The translations under genes and the position numbers were made by a program. The notes under the pieces were generated by a model, which worked only from the letters and a program-made list of their open reading frames with translations, was not told where the DNA came from and did not search any database. This document shows positions 1 through 7,065 of a stretch of DNA of 11,942 nucleotides, piece after piece (positions within the stretch are counted from its first letter, which is position 1; every line of letters begins with the position of its first letter). Source of the stretch: Candidatus Stercoripulliclostridium pullicola (GTDB lineage: Bacteria; Bacillota; Clostridia; Christensenellales; DTU072); contig JADINF010000181.1 of NCBI GenBank assembly GCA_017694145.1, positions 1 to 11,942 on the forward strand. The letters are read 5' to 3'.

Positions 1-2358
1 AGTTCCGTTATTTGGCTCGACGATATTTTTCTCTCGGAGGAATTGGGATTTATCCGGAACGCGCTGGATAAATACAACGAAGGCGTCGAAGACCCTCTGA
101 CTGACGGCGAAGCGGTCAAATTCCTGATGCATATTATCGACCGCATGGCGTATCTCAGCGATGAGCAGAAGCAGATGATCGCCGACATGAACTTTTCAAA
201 CGGCGAAAGCGCGATGGAATTGCTCGCCGCACTTCAGGAAGGATTGTCCGAAACAGAGAAGGGCAGATTCCTCATTTTTATGGTAGCTTTACAGAGCGCT
301 CTGCCCACCGACGGCAGTATGTCGTTCGACATTACTATGCTCGAGGACTTCGCTCCTCAGCTCGAAATGTTCTACCGGAATGACGCCAAACGCGGCGGAT
401 ACGCTCTTTACCAGATATCTTTCGTGGAGAGCGATTACGACACTCGCACGATGGACGCTATCGGCGCCATGCGCGAACTCGAAGTGCCCGAAGGATGTAC
501 CGTGCGTATCATCGGCAACGCGGCTACCACCTATAACAGTATCCAGTCTGTCAATTCCGAAACCGGTAAATCGATGATAGTGGCAGGCATCATCGTAGTC
601 ATAATCCTGTTGCTCACCACCACTGCATACTGGGAACCCGTGCTGTTGCTCCTTACAATAGGCGCCGCGATATTGCTGAATATGGGCACAAACGGTATCG
701 TAGGCTACATAACCGGCGTAAACGGCATATCGTATATGACGCAGGGAGTGTCGAGCGTACTTCAGCTCGCGTTGACGATGGACTACAGTATTTACCTCCT
801 GCACCGATTCAAGCAGGAGCGACGAGGAGGAATCTCCAGCGAGGAAGCGATGATCAACGCGCTTACCGCGAGCTTCAGTCCCGTTTCGGCGTCGTCGCTT
901 ACGACCATTGCTTCGTTCGTGGCGTTGATGTTCATGTCGTACAGATTGGGACTCGATATGGGACTCGTGCTCGCCAAGGGCGTAGTGCTGTCCATCATAG
1001 CGGTATTTTTCCTGATGCCCGCGTTGATATTGTATACGGAAAAACTCATAGACAAGACGGAGCACAAGACCTTCAACTTGACCTTCCGGAAGTTCTCCAA
1101 AGGCTTGGTCAAATCTCGTTTCTACGTTCCTTTCATAATCCTCGCGCTGGTCATACCCTGCGTTTATTTCCAGGCGCAGAACGAATTTACTTACGGACCC
1201 GAAGCGAGCCTCGGCGGCGAGGGAAGCGAGTTATATCAGGATAAACGCGATATAGAAGAGGTGTTCGGCAAGCAGAATCAGGCTATAGTACTGATGCCTA
1301 TCAAATATCTCGACGACGGCGCTTACGAGTTAAACGGTAAACGTGTCAGTACGGAATATATGCTTTCCATGAAACTTATGGAAGTGGACGGCGTGTCTTC
1401 GGTTCAGAGCTATTCGATCATTGCCGAGACGGGCTTCGCCTCGATGATGCCCGACAAATTCCTTAATCAGTTCATACCGTCGACGGACAATCCGGGTTAC
1501 ACCCGCGTGGTGCTGTTCCTCGACGCGGACGAGGAGGGCGAAGCGACCACGACGCTTATAGACGACGTCAAAGGCGTGATCGCTCAATACACCGCCAACG
1601 ACGCCTGGTTACTCGGACAGTCGTCCGCCACTCTTGAAATAAAGGAGCTGGTCAACTCCGACTACGACATAATCACATACGTGTCGATTGGGCTCGTCGC
1701 GCTCATATTGTTCGTGACGTACAAGTCGCTGCTCATACCGATAATCCTGGTGCTTGTGATACAGGGCTCGATATATATCAATATGGCGGTCCCGTATTTC
1801 ATGGGCGATTCGATGGTATTCGTCGGGTACATGCTCGTCAGCTCGATACTGCTCGGCGCGACGATAGACTACGCGATACTGCTTACCTCGCGGTATATGG
1901 AGCACCGTCGAACGATGAACAAGTACGACGCCGTCCAGCACGCGCTTGCGGACAGCTCGCGTACGTTGATCACGTCGGCGGGTATCCTGACTTGCGCGGG
2001 CGCGTCGATACAGTTCGTTTCGAGCCTTCCCGCGACGCAGATAATAGGCGGAGCGGTAATGCGCGGAGGTATAGCCTCCTATATAATGGTCATGGTGCCG
2101 TTGCCGCAGTTACTGCTGTTGCTCGACAAGGCTATCAAAGTGACTACCTGGAAGGGTAAACAACTGATGATCGACAACAGGATAGTACTCGATTCGCCCG
2201 AGATAGAGGAGCCTTCGGTAGGGCAGGTGAGCGCGAAACCCAAGAAGCGCAAGCTTTACCGCGAAATGTCCAGCAAGGAACGCGAGGACGCCATTATCGC
2301 CAATATACTCAACGCGATAGACGATCCGGACTTCAACCCCGAGGACGAGGACGTGTAG
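1..2358 (+). CDS. MMPL/RND-family membrane exporter, 5'-truncated by window edge
   Basis: The reading frame is open from base 1, so the true start lies upstream. The TTG at 43 is internal, with coding sequence before it. 785 residues are visible. The layout is the second half of one RND repeat plus a complete second repeat. The end of extracytoplasmic domain 1 runs to about residue 185. A block of five helices (about 190-345) carries the TMDYSIYLLHRF motif near 260. Extracytoplasmic domain 2 spans about 390-550. Five more helices (about 555-710) carry the matching TIDYAILLTSRY motif near 622. A charged cytoplasmic tail (about 715-785) ends the protein. The duplicated DY motif, with an Asp in a membrane helix, is the MMPL/RND proton-relay signature. 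Such proteins use the proton gradient to export lipids, peptides or drugs; the substrate cannot be told here. The missing N-terminus should hold TM1 and most of domain 1. No partner gene is visible. Confidence 0.9.
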   Translation, partial: SSVIWLDDIFLSEELGFIRNALDKYNEGVEDPLTDGEAVKFLMHIIDRMAYLSDEQKQMIADMNFSNGESAMELLAALQEGLSETEKGRFLIFMVALQSALPTDGSMSFDITMLEDFAPQLEMFYRNDAKRGGYALYQISFVESDYDTRTMDAIGAMRELEVPEGCTVRIIGNAATTYNSIQSVNSETGKSMIVAGIIVVIILLLTTTAYWEPVLLLLTIGAAILLNMGTNGIVGYITGVNGISYMTQGVSSVLQLALTMDYSIYLLHRFKQERRGGISSEEAMINALTASFSPVSASSLTTIASFVALMFMSYRLGLDMGLVLAKGVVLSIIAVFFLMPALILYTEKLIDKTEHKTFNLTFRKFSKGLVKSRFYVPFIILALVIPCVYFQAQNEFTYGPEASLGGEGSELYQDKRDIEEVFGKQNQAIVLMPIKYLDDGAYELNGKRVSTEYMLSMKLMEVDGVSSVQSYSIIAETGFASMMPDKFLNQFIPSTDNPGYTRVVLFLDADEEGEATTTLIDDVKGVIAQYTANDAWLLGQSSATLEIKELVNSDYDIITYVSIGLVALILFVTYKSLLIPIILVLVIQGSIYINMAVPYFMGDSMVFVGYMLVSSILLGATIDYAILLTSRYMEHRRTMNKYDAVQHALADSSRTLITSAGILTCAGASIQFVSSLPATQIIGGAVMRGGIASYIMVMVPLPQLLLLLDKAIKVTTWKGKQLMIDNRIVLDSPEIEEPSVGQVSAKPKKRKLYREMSSKEREDAIIANILNAIDDPDFNPEDEDV

Positions 2359-2377
2359 CGTTTTGACGACCGATACG

Positions 2378-2403
2378 ACGGCACCCGGAAGGGTGCCGTT
2401 TCC
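2378..2403 (+). terminator. Intrinsic terminator of the MMPL gene
   Basis: A 9-bp perfect stem, ACGGCACCC (2378-2386) with GGGTGCCGT (2391-2399), closes a GGAA tetraloop of the GNRA type. A short, imperfect T-tract (TTTCCGTT) follows. It starts 20 bases after the MMPL stop. The weak T-tract makes efficiency uncertain. Confidence 0.75.
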
Positions 2404-2455
2404 GTTAAAATAACGTTCGACGTATAAAAGAGCTTTCCTGTCATATCATAGAGCT

Positions 2456-2983
2456 ATGGAAAGCGAAATCAGACTTATAAAATATCGTAAAGCTTTATGC
2501 GTCGTGACGTGGCTGTCGCCGGTAGTAATAATGCTTATCGGGAGCCTCGATCACTTCATGTACGAGCTTTCGGGCGAAAACGTATTCGTGGGGCTGTGGG
2601 CGCCCGTGAGCGAAAGTATATGGGAACATCTCAAAATAGCCTTCTATCCCACGTTGTTTTTCTGGACGGCGGTATATTTCGTTTTCCGTCCTTTGCTTAA
2701 AGATCGCGTTGCGGCGTGGTTTGCGGGAGCCGCGGTCGCGGCTGTCGTTTCCGCTTTCGGAGTCGTGCTCACGCAGTATTTCGCGGTGGAAGCTTTCGGG
2801 CTGCCGAACGAGATCTACGTGCATATACCCGACTTTTTCGTCGCGTTGTGCTTGTCGCAGGCGGCGGGCGCGCACGTGGCAAAATATGCGGACGAAAAAA
2901 AAGCGACGGCGATATTGCTTTCGCTCGCCGTCGCCGTCACCGTCGTATGCGTTATTTTTTCTGTTCTTGCGGTTGCGGCTTGA
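2456..2983 (+). CDS. DUF6512-type small integral membrane protein
   Basis: A 175-residue hydrophobic protein with about five predicted membrane segments: 12-30, 61-80, 85-108, 122-142 and 149-173. Between TM1 and TM2 lies a conserved-looking stretch, SLDHFMYELSG (30-40) then APVSESIWEHLK (49-60). I associate it with the uncharacterised DUF6512 family of Firmicutes; the assignment is from memory. The function is unknown. ATG 2456 is the only usable start, because an in-frame stop lies at 2411-2413 with no other ATG, GTG or TTG after it. There is no good Shine-Dalgarno sequence, and the start codon sits in a possible hairpin (GCTTTCC 2432-2438 with GGAAAGC 2458-2464). A weak -10-like TATAAA is at 2423-2428. 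The last 32 bp overlap the 3' end of the convergent Na/Pi gene, and codons 150-160 contain that gene's terminator. Confidence 0.75.
   Translation: MESEIRLIKYRKALCVVTWLSPVVIMLIGSLDHFMYELSGENVFVGLWAPVSESIWEHLKIAFYPTLFFWTAVYFVFRPLLKDRVAAWFAGAAVAAVVSAFGVVLTQYFAVEAFGLPNEIYVHIPDFFVALCLSQAAGAHVAKYADEKKATAILLSLAVAVTVVCVIFSVLAVAA
2895..2934 (-). terminator. Strong intrinsic terminator of the Na/Pi gene, inside the DUF6512 CDS
   Basis: A perfect 10-bp GC-rich stem, GCGACGGCGA (2903-2912) with TCGCCGTCGC (2925-2934), encloses a 12-base loop. On the minus strand the stem is followed at once by eight T (plus-strand A-run 2895-2902). The minus-strand loop begins GCGAAAGC, itself able to form a GC-GAAA-GC mini-hairpin on top of the stem. 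It lies 17 bases past the Na/Pi stop codon. There is no T-run on the plus side, so it should act on minus-strand transcription only. Confidence 0.85.
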
Positions 2984-4637
2984 CCGTCGCGTAGGACTTC
3001 GTGGCGTTCGCGATGTTCGTGAGGTGGTCGGCTATTCTCTCGCAATCGCTCGCAAGACTTAAATACAACGCTCCCGTTTCGGCATTGCAGGTGCCTTGCG
3101 ACAACCTTTCGATGTGCTTTTCGCCCATCATCACTTTCAGATTGTCCGTAGTCTGCTCGTATTCGTACAACTTCGGGATAAGCCCGGGATCGTCGTCTTT
3201 GTATATCTTTCGCGTAAGCTCGTACATTTTGTCGAGAGTTGCGTTCAGCTCCGCTATCTCCTTTACGCTTTCTTCCGAAAACTTCATGTTGTCTTCTTTG
3301 AGTTTGGCTCCGTATTCGGCGATATTTTCGGCATAGTCGCCGATTCGCTCGATGTCGCTCACCGTGTGATATGCCGTCGCCACCATGTTGGCGTCCTGCG
3401 CGGAAATGTCCGTGCCCGACAGTTTGACGAGGAATTTGGTGATCTCGCGGTTGAGATAGTTGAGTTCCTTTTCGCTTCTCTCTATCGCGGTTATTCCGCC
3501 CGCGTCGGCGTTTACTGCCGCGTTAAGCGCGGTATTGAGGTTGTTTTTGGCGATTTCGAACATATTGAGTATCTCGAGCTTAAGGTTCGCCACGGCGATA
3601 GGGGGAGTGGAGAGTATCTGTTCGCTGAGATATTTGAGGCGGAATGCGTCGCTCGTCTTGGTCGCGCGCTCAGGGACAATAAGTATCGTCAGTTTCACGA
3701 GCAGTTTCGTGAACGGTAGAAGGATAATAACCGTCGCCACGTTAAATAACGTGTGTAACATGGCGATTTGCACCTGCGGCGTCGTGAACCAGCGCATAAG
3801 CAGTCTGTCATAGTGCGCGAACAGGTCGGTAAGCATAAAAATGATTACGCCGAAAACGTTGAACAGCAGGTGCACGATAGCCGTGCGTTTGGCGTTTGTG
3901 CCGGTGCCTATCGCGCATAAAAGCGCGGTAATGCAGGTACCGATGTTGCTACCGATGATAATGTACATCGCTTGCGGGAAGCTTATTATACCCGCCGCGC
4001 TCATCGTTATCACCAGACCGCTCATCGCGGAAGAGCTTTGGATGATTGCGGTGAATACCGTACCGAGCAAAAGCAACAGCATCGGGTTGCTTACTTTGGA
4101 GAAAGCGTCCACTATGGCGGGGCTTTCGCCGAATGTGCCCATTGCGTCGCCCATTACGCTGAGTCCCACGAATATCATTCCGAGTCCGCAGATTATCGCG
4201 CCTACTTTTTTGACGACGTCGTGCTTTTTAGTGAAAAGGATCATGAATGCGCCGACGCCCGCGCATGCGGCGAAAATGGCGGTCAGATCGAAAGAAGCTA
4301 TACCGCCGTAGCCCCACGCGACCAGTTGCGCGGTGACGGTGGTGCCGATATTGGTGCCGTAGATAACGGCGGTGGCTTGCGTGAGCGTCATGAGCCCCGC
4401 GTTGACGAAACCGACAAGCATGACCGTTACCGCCGACGAACTCTGTATCACCGCGGTTGTGCCGAGTCCGATACCGATACCGAGGAAGGGGTTGTTGTCT
4501 ATTTTGGAGAACATGCCTTTGATGCGGTTACCGGATACCGATTCCAGGCTGTCGCCCATCAGTTTCATTCCGAATATGAATACGCCTAAACCGGCGATCG
4601 CGCTCAATAATGAATAAAATATTTCCAATCCGTCCAT
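2952..4637 (-). CDS. Na+/phosphate cotransporter family protein with PhoU domain
   Basis: A 561-residue membrane protein, the usual length for bacterial NptA/YjbB-type proteins. Two inverted Na/Pi-cotransporter repeats each carry the QSSSA signature (residues 65-69 and 200-204). Each is followed by a GTNIGT or GSNIGT motif (94-99 and 229-234). Several membrane helices follow to about 325. The C-terminal 335-543 is a helical PhoU-like domain with ERIGDYAENIA (430-440) and CERIADHLTNIA (532-543), the metal- and partner-binding type of motif. Likely role: sodium-coupled phosphate movement across the cytoplasmic membrane, or phosphate efflux as known for YjbB. ATG 4637 is chosen because AAGGA lies about 6 bases upstream; an in-frame GTG at 4667 lacks this and falls in a dyad in the leader. 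It is a single-gene unit, with its own promoter candidate upstream and terminator at 2895-2934. No Pho box could be recognised. Confidence 0.93.
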   Translation of the reverse strand: MDGLEIFYSLLSAIAGLGVFIFGMKLMGDSLESVSGNRIKGMFSKIDNNPFLGIGIGLGTTAVIQSSSAVTVMLVGFVNAGLMTLTQATAVIYGTNIGTTVTAQLVAWGYGGIASFDLTAIFAACAGVGAFMILFTKKHDVVKKVGAIICGLGMIFVGLSVMGDAMGTFGESPAIVDAFSKVSNPMLLLLLGTVFTAIIQSSSAMSGLVITMSAAGIISFPQAMYIIIGSNIGTCITALLCAIGTGTNAKRTAIVHLLFNVFGVIIFMLTDLFAHYDRLLMRWFTTPQVQIAMLHTLFNVATVIILLPFTKLLVKLTILIVPERATKTSDAFRLKYLSEQILSTPPIAVANLKLEILNMFEIAKNNLNTALNAAVNADAGGITAIERSEKELNYLNREITKFLVKLSGTDISAQDANMVATAYHTVSDIERIGDYAENIAEYGAKLKEDNMKFSEESVKEIAELNATLDKMYELTRKIYKDDDPGLIPKLYEYEQTTDNLKVMMGEKHIERLSQGTCNAETGALYLSLASDCERIADHLTNIANATKSYATVKPQPQEQKK

Positions 4638-4654
4638 TTTTGTCCTTGCCGTAG

Positions 4655-4667
4655 GTGCTTTAAGCAC
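4655..4667. repeat. Perfect dyad in the Na/Pi gene leader
   Basis: GTGCTT (4655-4660), one base, then AAGCAC (4662-4667) form a perfect 13-bp dyad. It lies between the predicted start point (about 4673) and the ribosome binding site of the minus-strand Na/Pi gene, 17 bases before the start codon. It could be an operator or a small mRNA hairpin. The sequence does not decide between them. Confidence 0.5.
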
Positions 4668-4679
4668 GTTTATATTCTA

Positions 4680-4709
4680 ATTATATCCCATAGCGGCGCT
4701 GTTAGTAAA
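4680..4709 (-). promoter_or_regulatory. Putative promoter of the Na/Pi gene
   Basis: A perfect -10 TATAAT on the minus strand (4685-4680) has a weak -35 candidate, TTTACT (4709-4704), 18 bases away. The expected start point is near 4673, giving a leader of about 36 bases. Confidence 0.55.
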
Positions 4710-4745
4710 GCGATTTTTGCGGTGACGGAAAGCGGGGCGCGCGTC

Positions 4746-4774
4746 TTTACAACGCGCGCAAGGCGTGCTATAAT
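4746..4774 (+). promoter_or_regulatory. Strong vegetative promoter of the GH5 gene
   Basis: TTTACA (4746-4751) and TATAAT (4769-4774) are separated by exactly 17 bases, close to the ideal sigma-A/sigma-70 promoter. Transcription should start near 4781, giving a leader of about 52 bases. Confidence 0.85.
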
Positions 4775-4785
4775 AATTGCGTTAC

Positions 4786-4816
4786 GGGAATTTGCGCCTG
4801 CGGCGCGGAAATTCCC
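4786..4816 (+). promoter_or_regulatory. 5' leader hairpin between promoter and RBS of the GH5 gene
   Basis: GGGAATTT plus GCGCC (4786-4798) pairs with GGCGC, a GG bulge and AAATTCCC (4802-4816). This is a 13-bp stem with a two-base bulge and a three-base apex. It begins about five bases after the predicted start point and ends six bases before the GGAG of the ribosome binding site. There is no T-run, so it is not an ordinary terminator. It may stabilise the transcript's 5' end or act as a DNA operator. Confidence 0.6.
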
Positions 4817-4832
4817 TTATCCGGAGCGGGTG

Positions 4833-6038
4833 ATGAAAAAATTTATCTTGAGAACGTTTGTTTTTTTATGCGTGGCGGCACTGGCGTTTTTAACGCTCGT
4901 CGGTTGCGTGAGCGACTCCGATAAGGACAAAACGGAAACGCCCGTCGAGGACAACAGGCTTCTCAGGGCGCAAGGGGACGATTTCGTCAACGAAAAAGGC
5001 GAAAAAGTCTTTATTAAAGCCGTAAACGCGGGAGGACTTTTCATTCAGGAAGAGTGGATGTGCGCCACGGACCTTGTCGATCATCTCACCCTTTGCGAAA
5101 CGCTAGAAAGCCGTTTCGGTAAAGAAAAAGCGCTCGAACTCATCGGGATCTACGAATCCGCTTTCTGGACGGAAAATGATTTCGACAACGTAAGAGCTTA
5201 CGGATTCAATTGCATAAGATTGCCGTTTGCTTACTTCAATCTGGAGGACGACAGCGGAGCGCTTACCCGTTTCGAGCGGTTGGATTGGTTCATAAACGAA
5301 TGTGACGAGCGCGACATATACGTTATACTCGACCTGCACGGCGCGTACGGCTCGCAGAACGGGAGCGACCATTCGGGAGATACTTCGGGCGCAAAGCTTT
5401 TCGGTTCGGAGGAGAACGAGAGCCGCACCGTAGAGCTGTGGAAAACCGTCGCGGCGCGTTACCGCGACCGCGACATAATAGCGGGATACGACCTTCTCAA
5501 CGAGCCCACGGGCGCAAACGATCTTCAGAGATGGGCGTTCTACGACAGGTTGTACGACGCGGTGCGTTCCGTGGACGACAGGCACGTTCTGATAATCGAA
5601 AGCGTATGGGAAACGAAAAACCTTCCGGATCCCGAGCTTTTCGAATGGGAAAACGTGGCGTATTCCTATCATAATTATTGTTGGGAAGGGGTAGGAAACG
5701 CGGAGAAACTCATCGAATTCACGGATACGAAGGTTGCGGATTACGTAGCTTTAACGTACGAAGTACCGGTATTTGTCGGAGAATTTACCTGCTTCGAAGA
5801 GGAAGCCGCGTGGGAACATACGCTGTCGGAGTATACGGAAAACAACGTGAATTACGCGGTATGGACGTACAAAGTCTACGGGACGGATACCTCATGGGGG
5901 ATATATTCGGGTGCGCCTACGGAAAAAGTCGATCCTTTCACCGACAGTTACGAGGAGATAGCGCGCAAGTGGTCTGCGCAGACGACCGAAAATTATACGC
6001 CCTACCCGATGCACGAGAGGTTGTTCAAAGCAGCATAG
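4833..6038 (+). CDS. Secreted lipoprotein, glycoside hydrolase family 5
   Basis: 401 residues. A lipoprotein signal peptide (basic MKKF, hydrophobic 8-23, lipobox LVGC with Cys25) predicts anchoring on the outer face of the membrane. An acidic linker leads to a single GH5 TIM barrel from about residue 45. Visible hallmarks are R129 in FNCIRLPF, H169 in LDLHG, NEP at 223-225 with E224 as acid/base, H280 in YHNY, VGEF with E317 as nucleophile, and W344 in the active-site floor. The LDLHG...GSQNG stretch (166-177) resembles exo-beta-1,3-glucanase-like and related GH5 subfamilies. The precise substrate (beta-1,3-, beta-1,4- or mixed glucan, or a glycoside) is not determined. No carbohydrate-binding module is present. 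ATG 4833 is preceded by GGAG six bases away; the longer GTG start at 4722 would run through the promoter. It is likely the first gene of a transcript with the next two. Confidence 0.92.
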   Translation: MKKFILRTFVFLCVAALAFLTLVGCVSDSDKDKTETPVEDNRLLRAQGDDFVNEKGEKVFIKAVNAGGLFIQEEWMCATDLVDHLTLCETLESRFGKEKALELIGIYESAFWTENDFDNVRAYGFNCIRLPFAYFNLEDDSGALTRFERLDWFINECDERDIYVILDLHGAYGSQNGSDHSGDTSGAKLFGSEENESRTVELWKTVAARYRDRDIIAGYDLLNEPTGANDLQRWAFYDRLYDAVRSVDDRHVLIIESVWETKNLPDPELFEWENVAYSYHNYCWEGVGNAEKLIEFTDTKVADYVALTYEVPVFVGEFTCFEEEAAWEHTLSEYTENNVNYAVWTYKVYGTDTSWGIYSGAPTEKVDPFTDSYEEIARKWSAQTTENYTPYPMHERLFKAA

Positions 6039-6107
6039 CTATCATACCGGCTCGAAGCCGTACGGATAAAATAAAAAATTACTGCCGCAAGGCGAAGGAG
6101 AAAAACT

Positions 6108-6524
6108 ATGGCAAACGAACTGAAGGGAACGTTCATTTATTATAAGACCCCCAAGGGCAATTTCAATTTCCGCCTGAAAGCGCCTAATAAAGAAACGATA
6201 GCGGTATGCGAAGGCGCGTATGCCGATCTCAAGAGCTGTAAAGCGGGGATAGATTCGGTGAGAAAATTCAGCACGATCGACAAGATAGAGGATCAGACTC
6301 TCGTGAAAGGATACGCGACTCTCACCAATCCCAAATTCGAAATATATCTCGACAAGCAGGGTAAATTCCGTTACAGACTGCGCGCCAACAACGGCAATCT
6401 CATCTGTATTTCCGAAGAAGGATACGCGACGAAAGCAAGCTGCAAAGCGGGTATCGCGAGCGTGGGACGCTGGGCGCCCGAAGCGGATATGGTTTCCGAA
6501 GCGGAATACGAAGGCAAGAAATGA
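6108..6524 (+). CDS. DUF1508 (YegP-like) tandem-repeat protein
   Basis: 138 residues, no signal peptide, probably cytosolic. Two copies of the DUF1508 unit are visible: GNFNFRLKAPNKE...YADLKSCKAGIDSVRKF (about 17-54) and GKFRYRLRANNGN...YATKASCKAGIASVGRW (about 85-122). Both share the G-[NK]-F-x-[FY]-R-L core and the SCKAGI helix. This is the architecture of E. coli YegP, whose function is not settled. AAGGAG at 6095-6100 lies seven bases before the ATG. It follows the GH5 stop by 69 bases with no convincing promoter between; only a 5-bp hairpin (6048-6060) and an A-rich stretch are there. Its last bases overlap the next start. Confidence 0.88.
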   Translation: MANELKGTFIYYKTPKGNFNFRLKAPNKETIAVCEGAYADLKSCKAGIDSVRKFSTIDKIEDQTLVKGYATLTNPKFEIYLDKQGKFRYRLRANNGNLICISEEGYATKASCKAGIASVGRWAPEADMVSEAEYEGKK

Positions 6525-6958
6525 CGGAAAGTTCCGATCTGATCTCGGCTAAGGCGGCGCTTAAAGGAAGCGTCGGTCTTGCTTTGGTCAAAGGCGACTG
6601 CGCGGTATCGTACTGCGGCAGAGGGATAGGAGATCTGTACTCCGCGGTGAAAGGCGGCGCGGATTATGTAGGCTATGCGGCGGCGGACAAAATAGTCGGT
6701 AAAGCGGCGGCGTTTCTTTTTGCCAAACTTAAGGTCGCAAGCGTGTACTCCGCCGTTCTTTCCGAGGGGGGCAGAGACGTGTTGCTCGCTTACGGCATAG
6801 ATTGTTTTTGCGGAGAACTTACGGAAAGCATAATCAACCGTGAGGGAAGCGGAAAATGTCCGATGGAAGAGGCGACCGAAAACATAAACGATCCCGACGA
6901 AGCCGTAGCCGCGATAGGCGCGAAACTGAATGAACTTCGTTCAAGAGCCGCGCGGTGA
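6521..6958 (+). CDS. DUF1893 family protein (TM1506-like, deaminase-like fold)
   Basis: 145 residues, soluble. The pattern ALVKGD (21-26), ADKIVGKAAAFLFAKL (55-70), VYSAVLSE (75-82) and NREGSGKCPME (106-116) matches the DUF1893 family as I recall it. Its Thermotoga member TM1506 has a cytidine-deaminase-like fold. No HxE/PCxxC zinc site of active deaminases is seen; the conserved Lys and Cys residues are in the two motifs named. No activity is established, so none is assigned. The ATG overlaps the DUF1508 stop as ATGA, indicating translational coupling, with only AAGG (6511-6514) as a ribosome-binding signal. It is the last gene before the terminator at 7019-7045. Confidence 0.82.
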   Translation: MTESSDLISAKAALKGSVGLALVKGDCAVSYCGRGIGDLYSAVKGGADYVGYAAADKIVGKAAAFLFAKLKVASVYSAVLSEGGRDVLLAYGIDCFCGELTESIINREGSGKCPMEEATENINDPDEAVAAIGAKLNELRSRAAR

Positions 6959-6967
6959 AAGGACGGG

Positions 6968-6983
6968 CGCGGACTCGTCCGCG
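6968..6983. repeat. Short GC-rich inverted repeat after the DUF1893 gene
   Basis: CGCGGAC (6968-6974), TC, GTCCGCG (6977-6983) lies 9 bases after the DUF1893 stop. No T-run follows. It may be an mRNA 3'-end stabiliser or an accessory to the downstream terminator; the role is unknown. Confidence 0.35.
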
Positions 6984-7018
6984 TGAGAGGATCCACGTTG
7001 CGTTTATTAAGGAATAAG

Positions 7019-7045
7019 AAAAGCCGTATGCGTATACGGCTTTTT
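7019..7045. terminator. Bidirectional terminator between convergent transcripts
   Basis: AAAAGCCGTAT (7019-7029) pairs perfectly with ATACGGCTTTT (7034-7044) around a GCGT loop. On the plus strand the stem ends in TTTTT; on the minus strand it ends in TTTTCTTATT. It therefore serves both the DUF1893 gene (61 bases after its stop) and the YdjC-like gene (22 bases after its stop). Confidence 0.9.
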
Positions 7046-7065
7046 GCATGCGTACAGCGCGTCGC

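Noticed and set aside
289..1065. A 258-codon minus-strand frame inside the MMPL gene
   Set aside because: Its composition is skewed to His, Arg and Tyr, with no motif and no ribosome binding site. It is the antisense shadow of a strong MMPL coding region.
3096..4589. Two plus-strand frames of about 205 codons opposite the Na/Pi gene
   Set aside because: They have no family signature, and the minus-strand frame carries both QSSS repeats and PhoU motifs throughout the same span.
4638..4667. GTG start at 4667 for the Na/Pi gene
   Set aside because: It lies in the leader dyad without a ribosome binding site, while ATG 4637 has AAGGA at proper spacing.
4686..4720. Possible Pho box upstream of the Na/Pi gene
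   Set aside because: Only one TTTACT-like element is seen. The repeated 11-bp pattern of a PhoP site is missing.
4722..4832. GTG start at 4722 that would lengthen the GH5 protein by 37 residues
   Set aside because: The extension contains the promoter and leader hairpin. ATG 4833 has a good ribosome binding site and begins a lipoprotein signal peptide.
6046..6062. CGGCT-CGA-AGCCG hairpin after the GH5 gene as a terminator
   Set aside because: The stem is only 5 bp and an A-rich stretch, not a T-run, follows, so read-through into DUF1508 is more likely.
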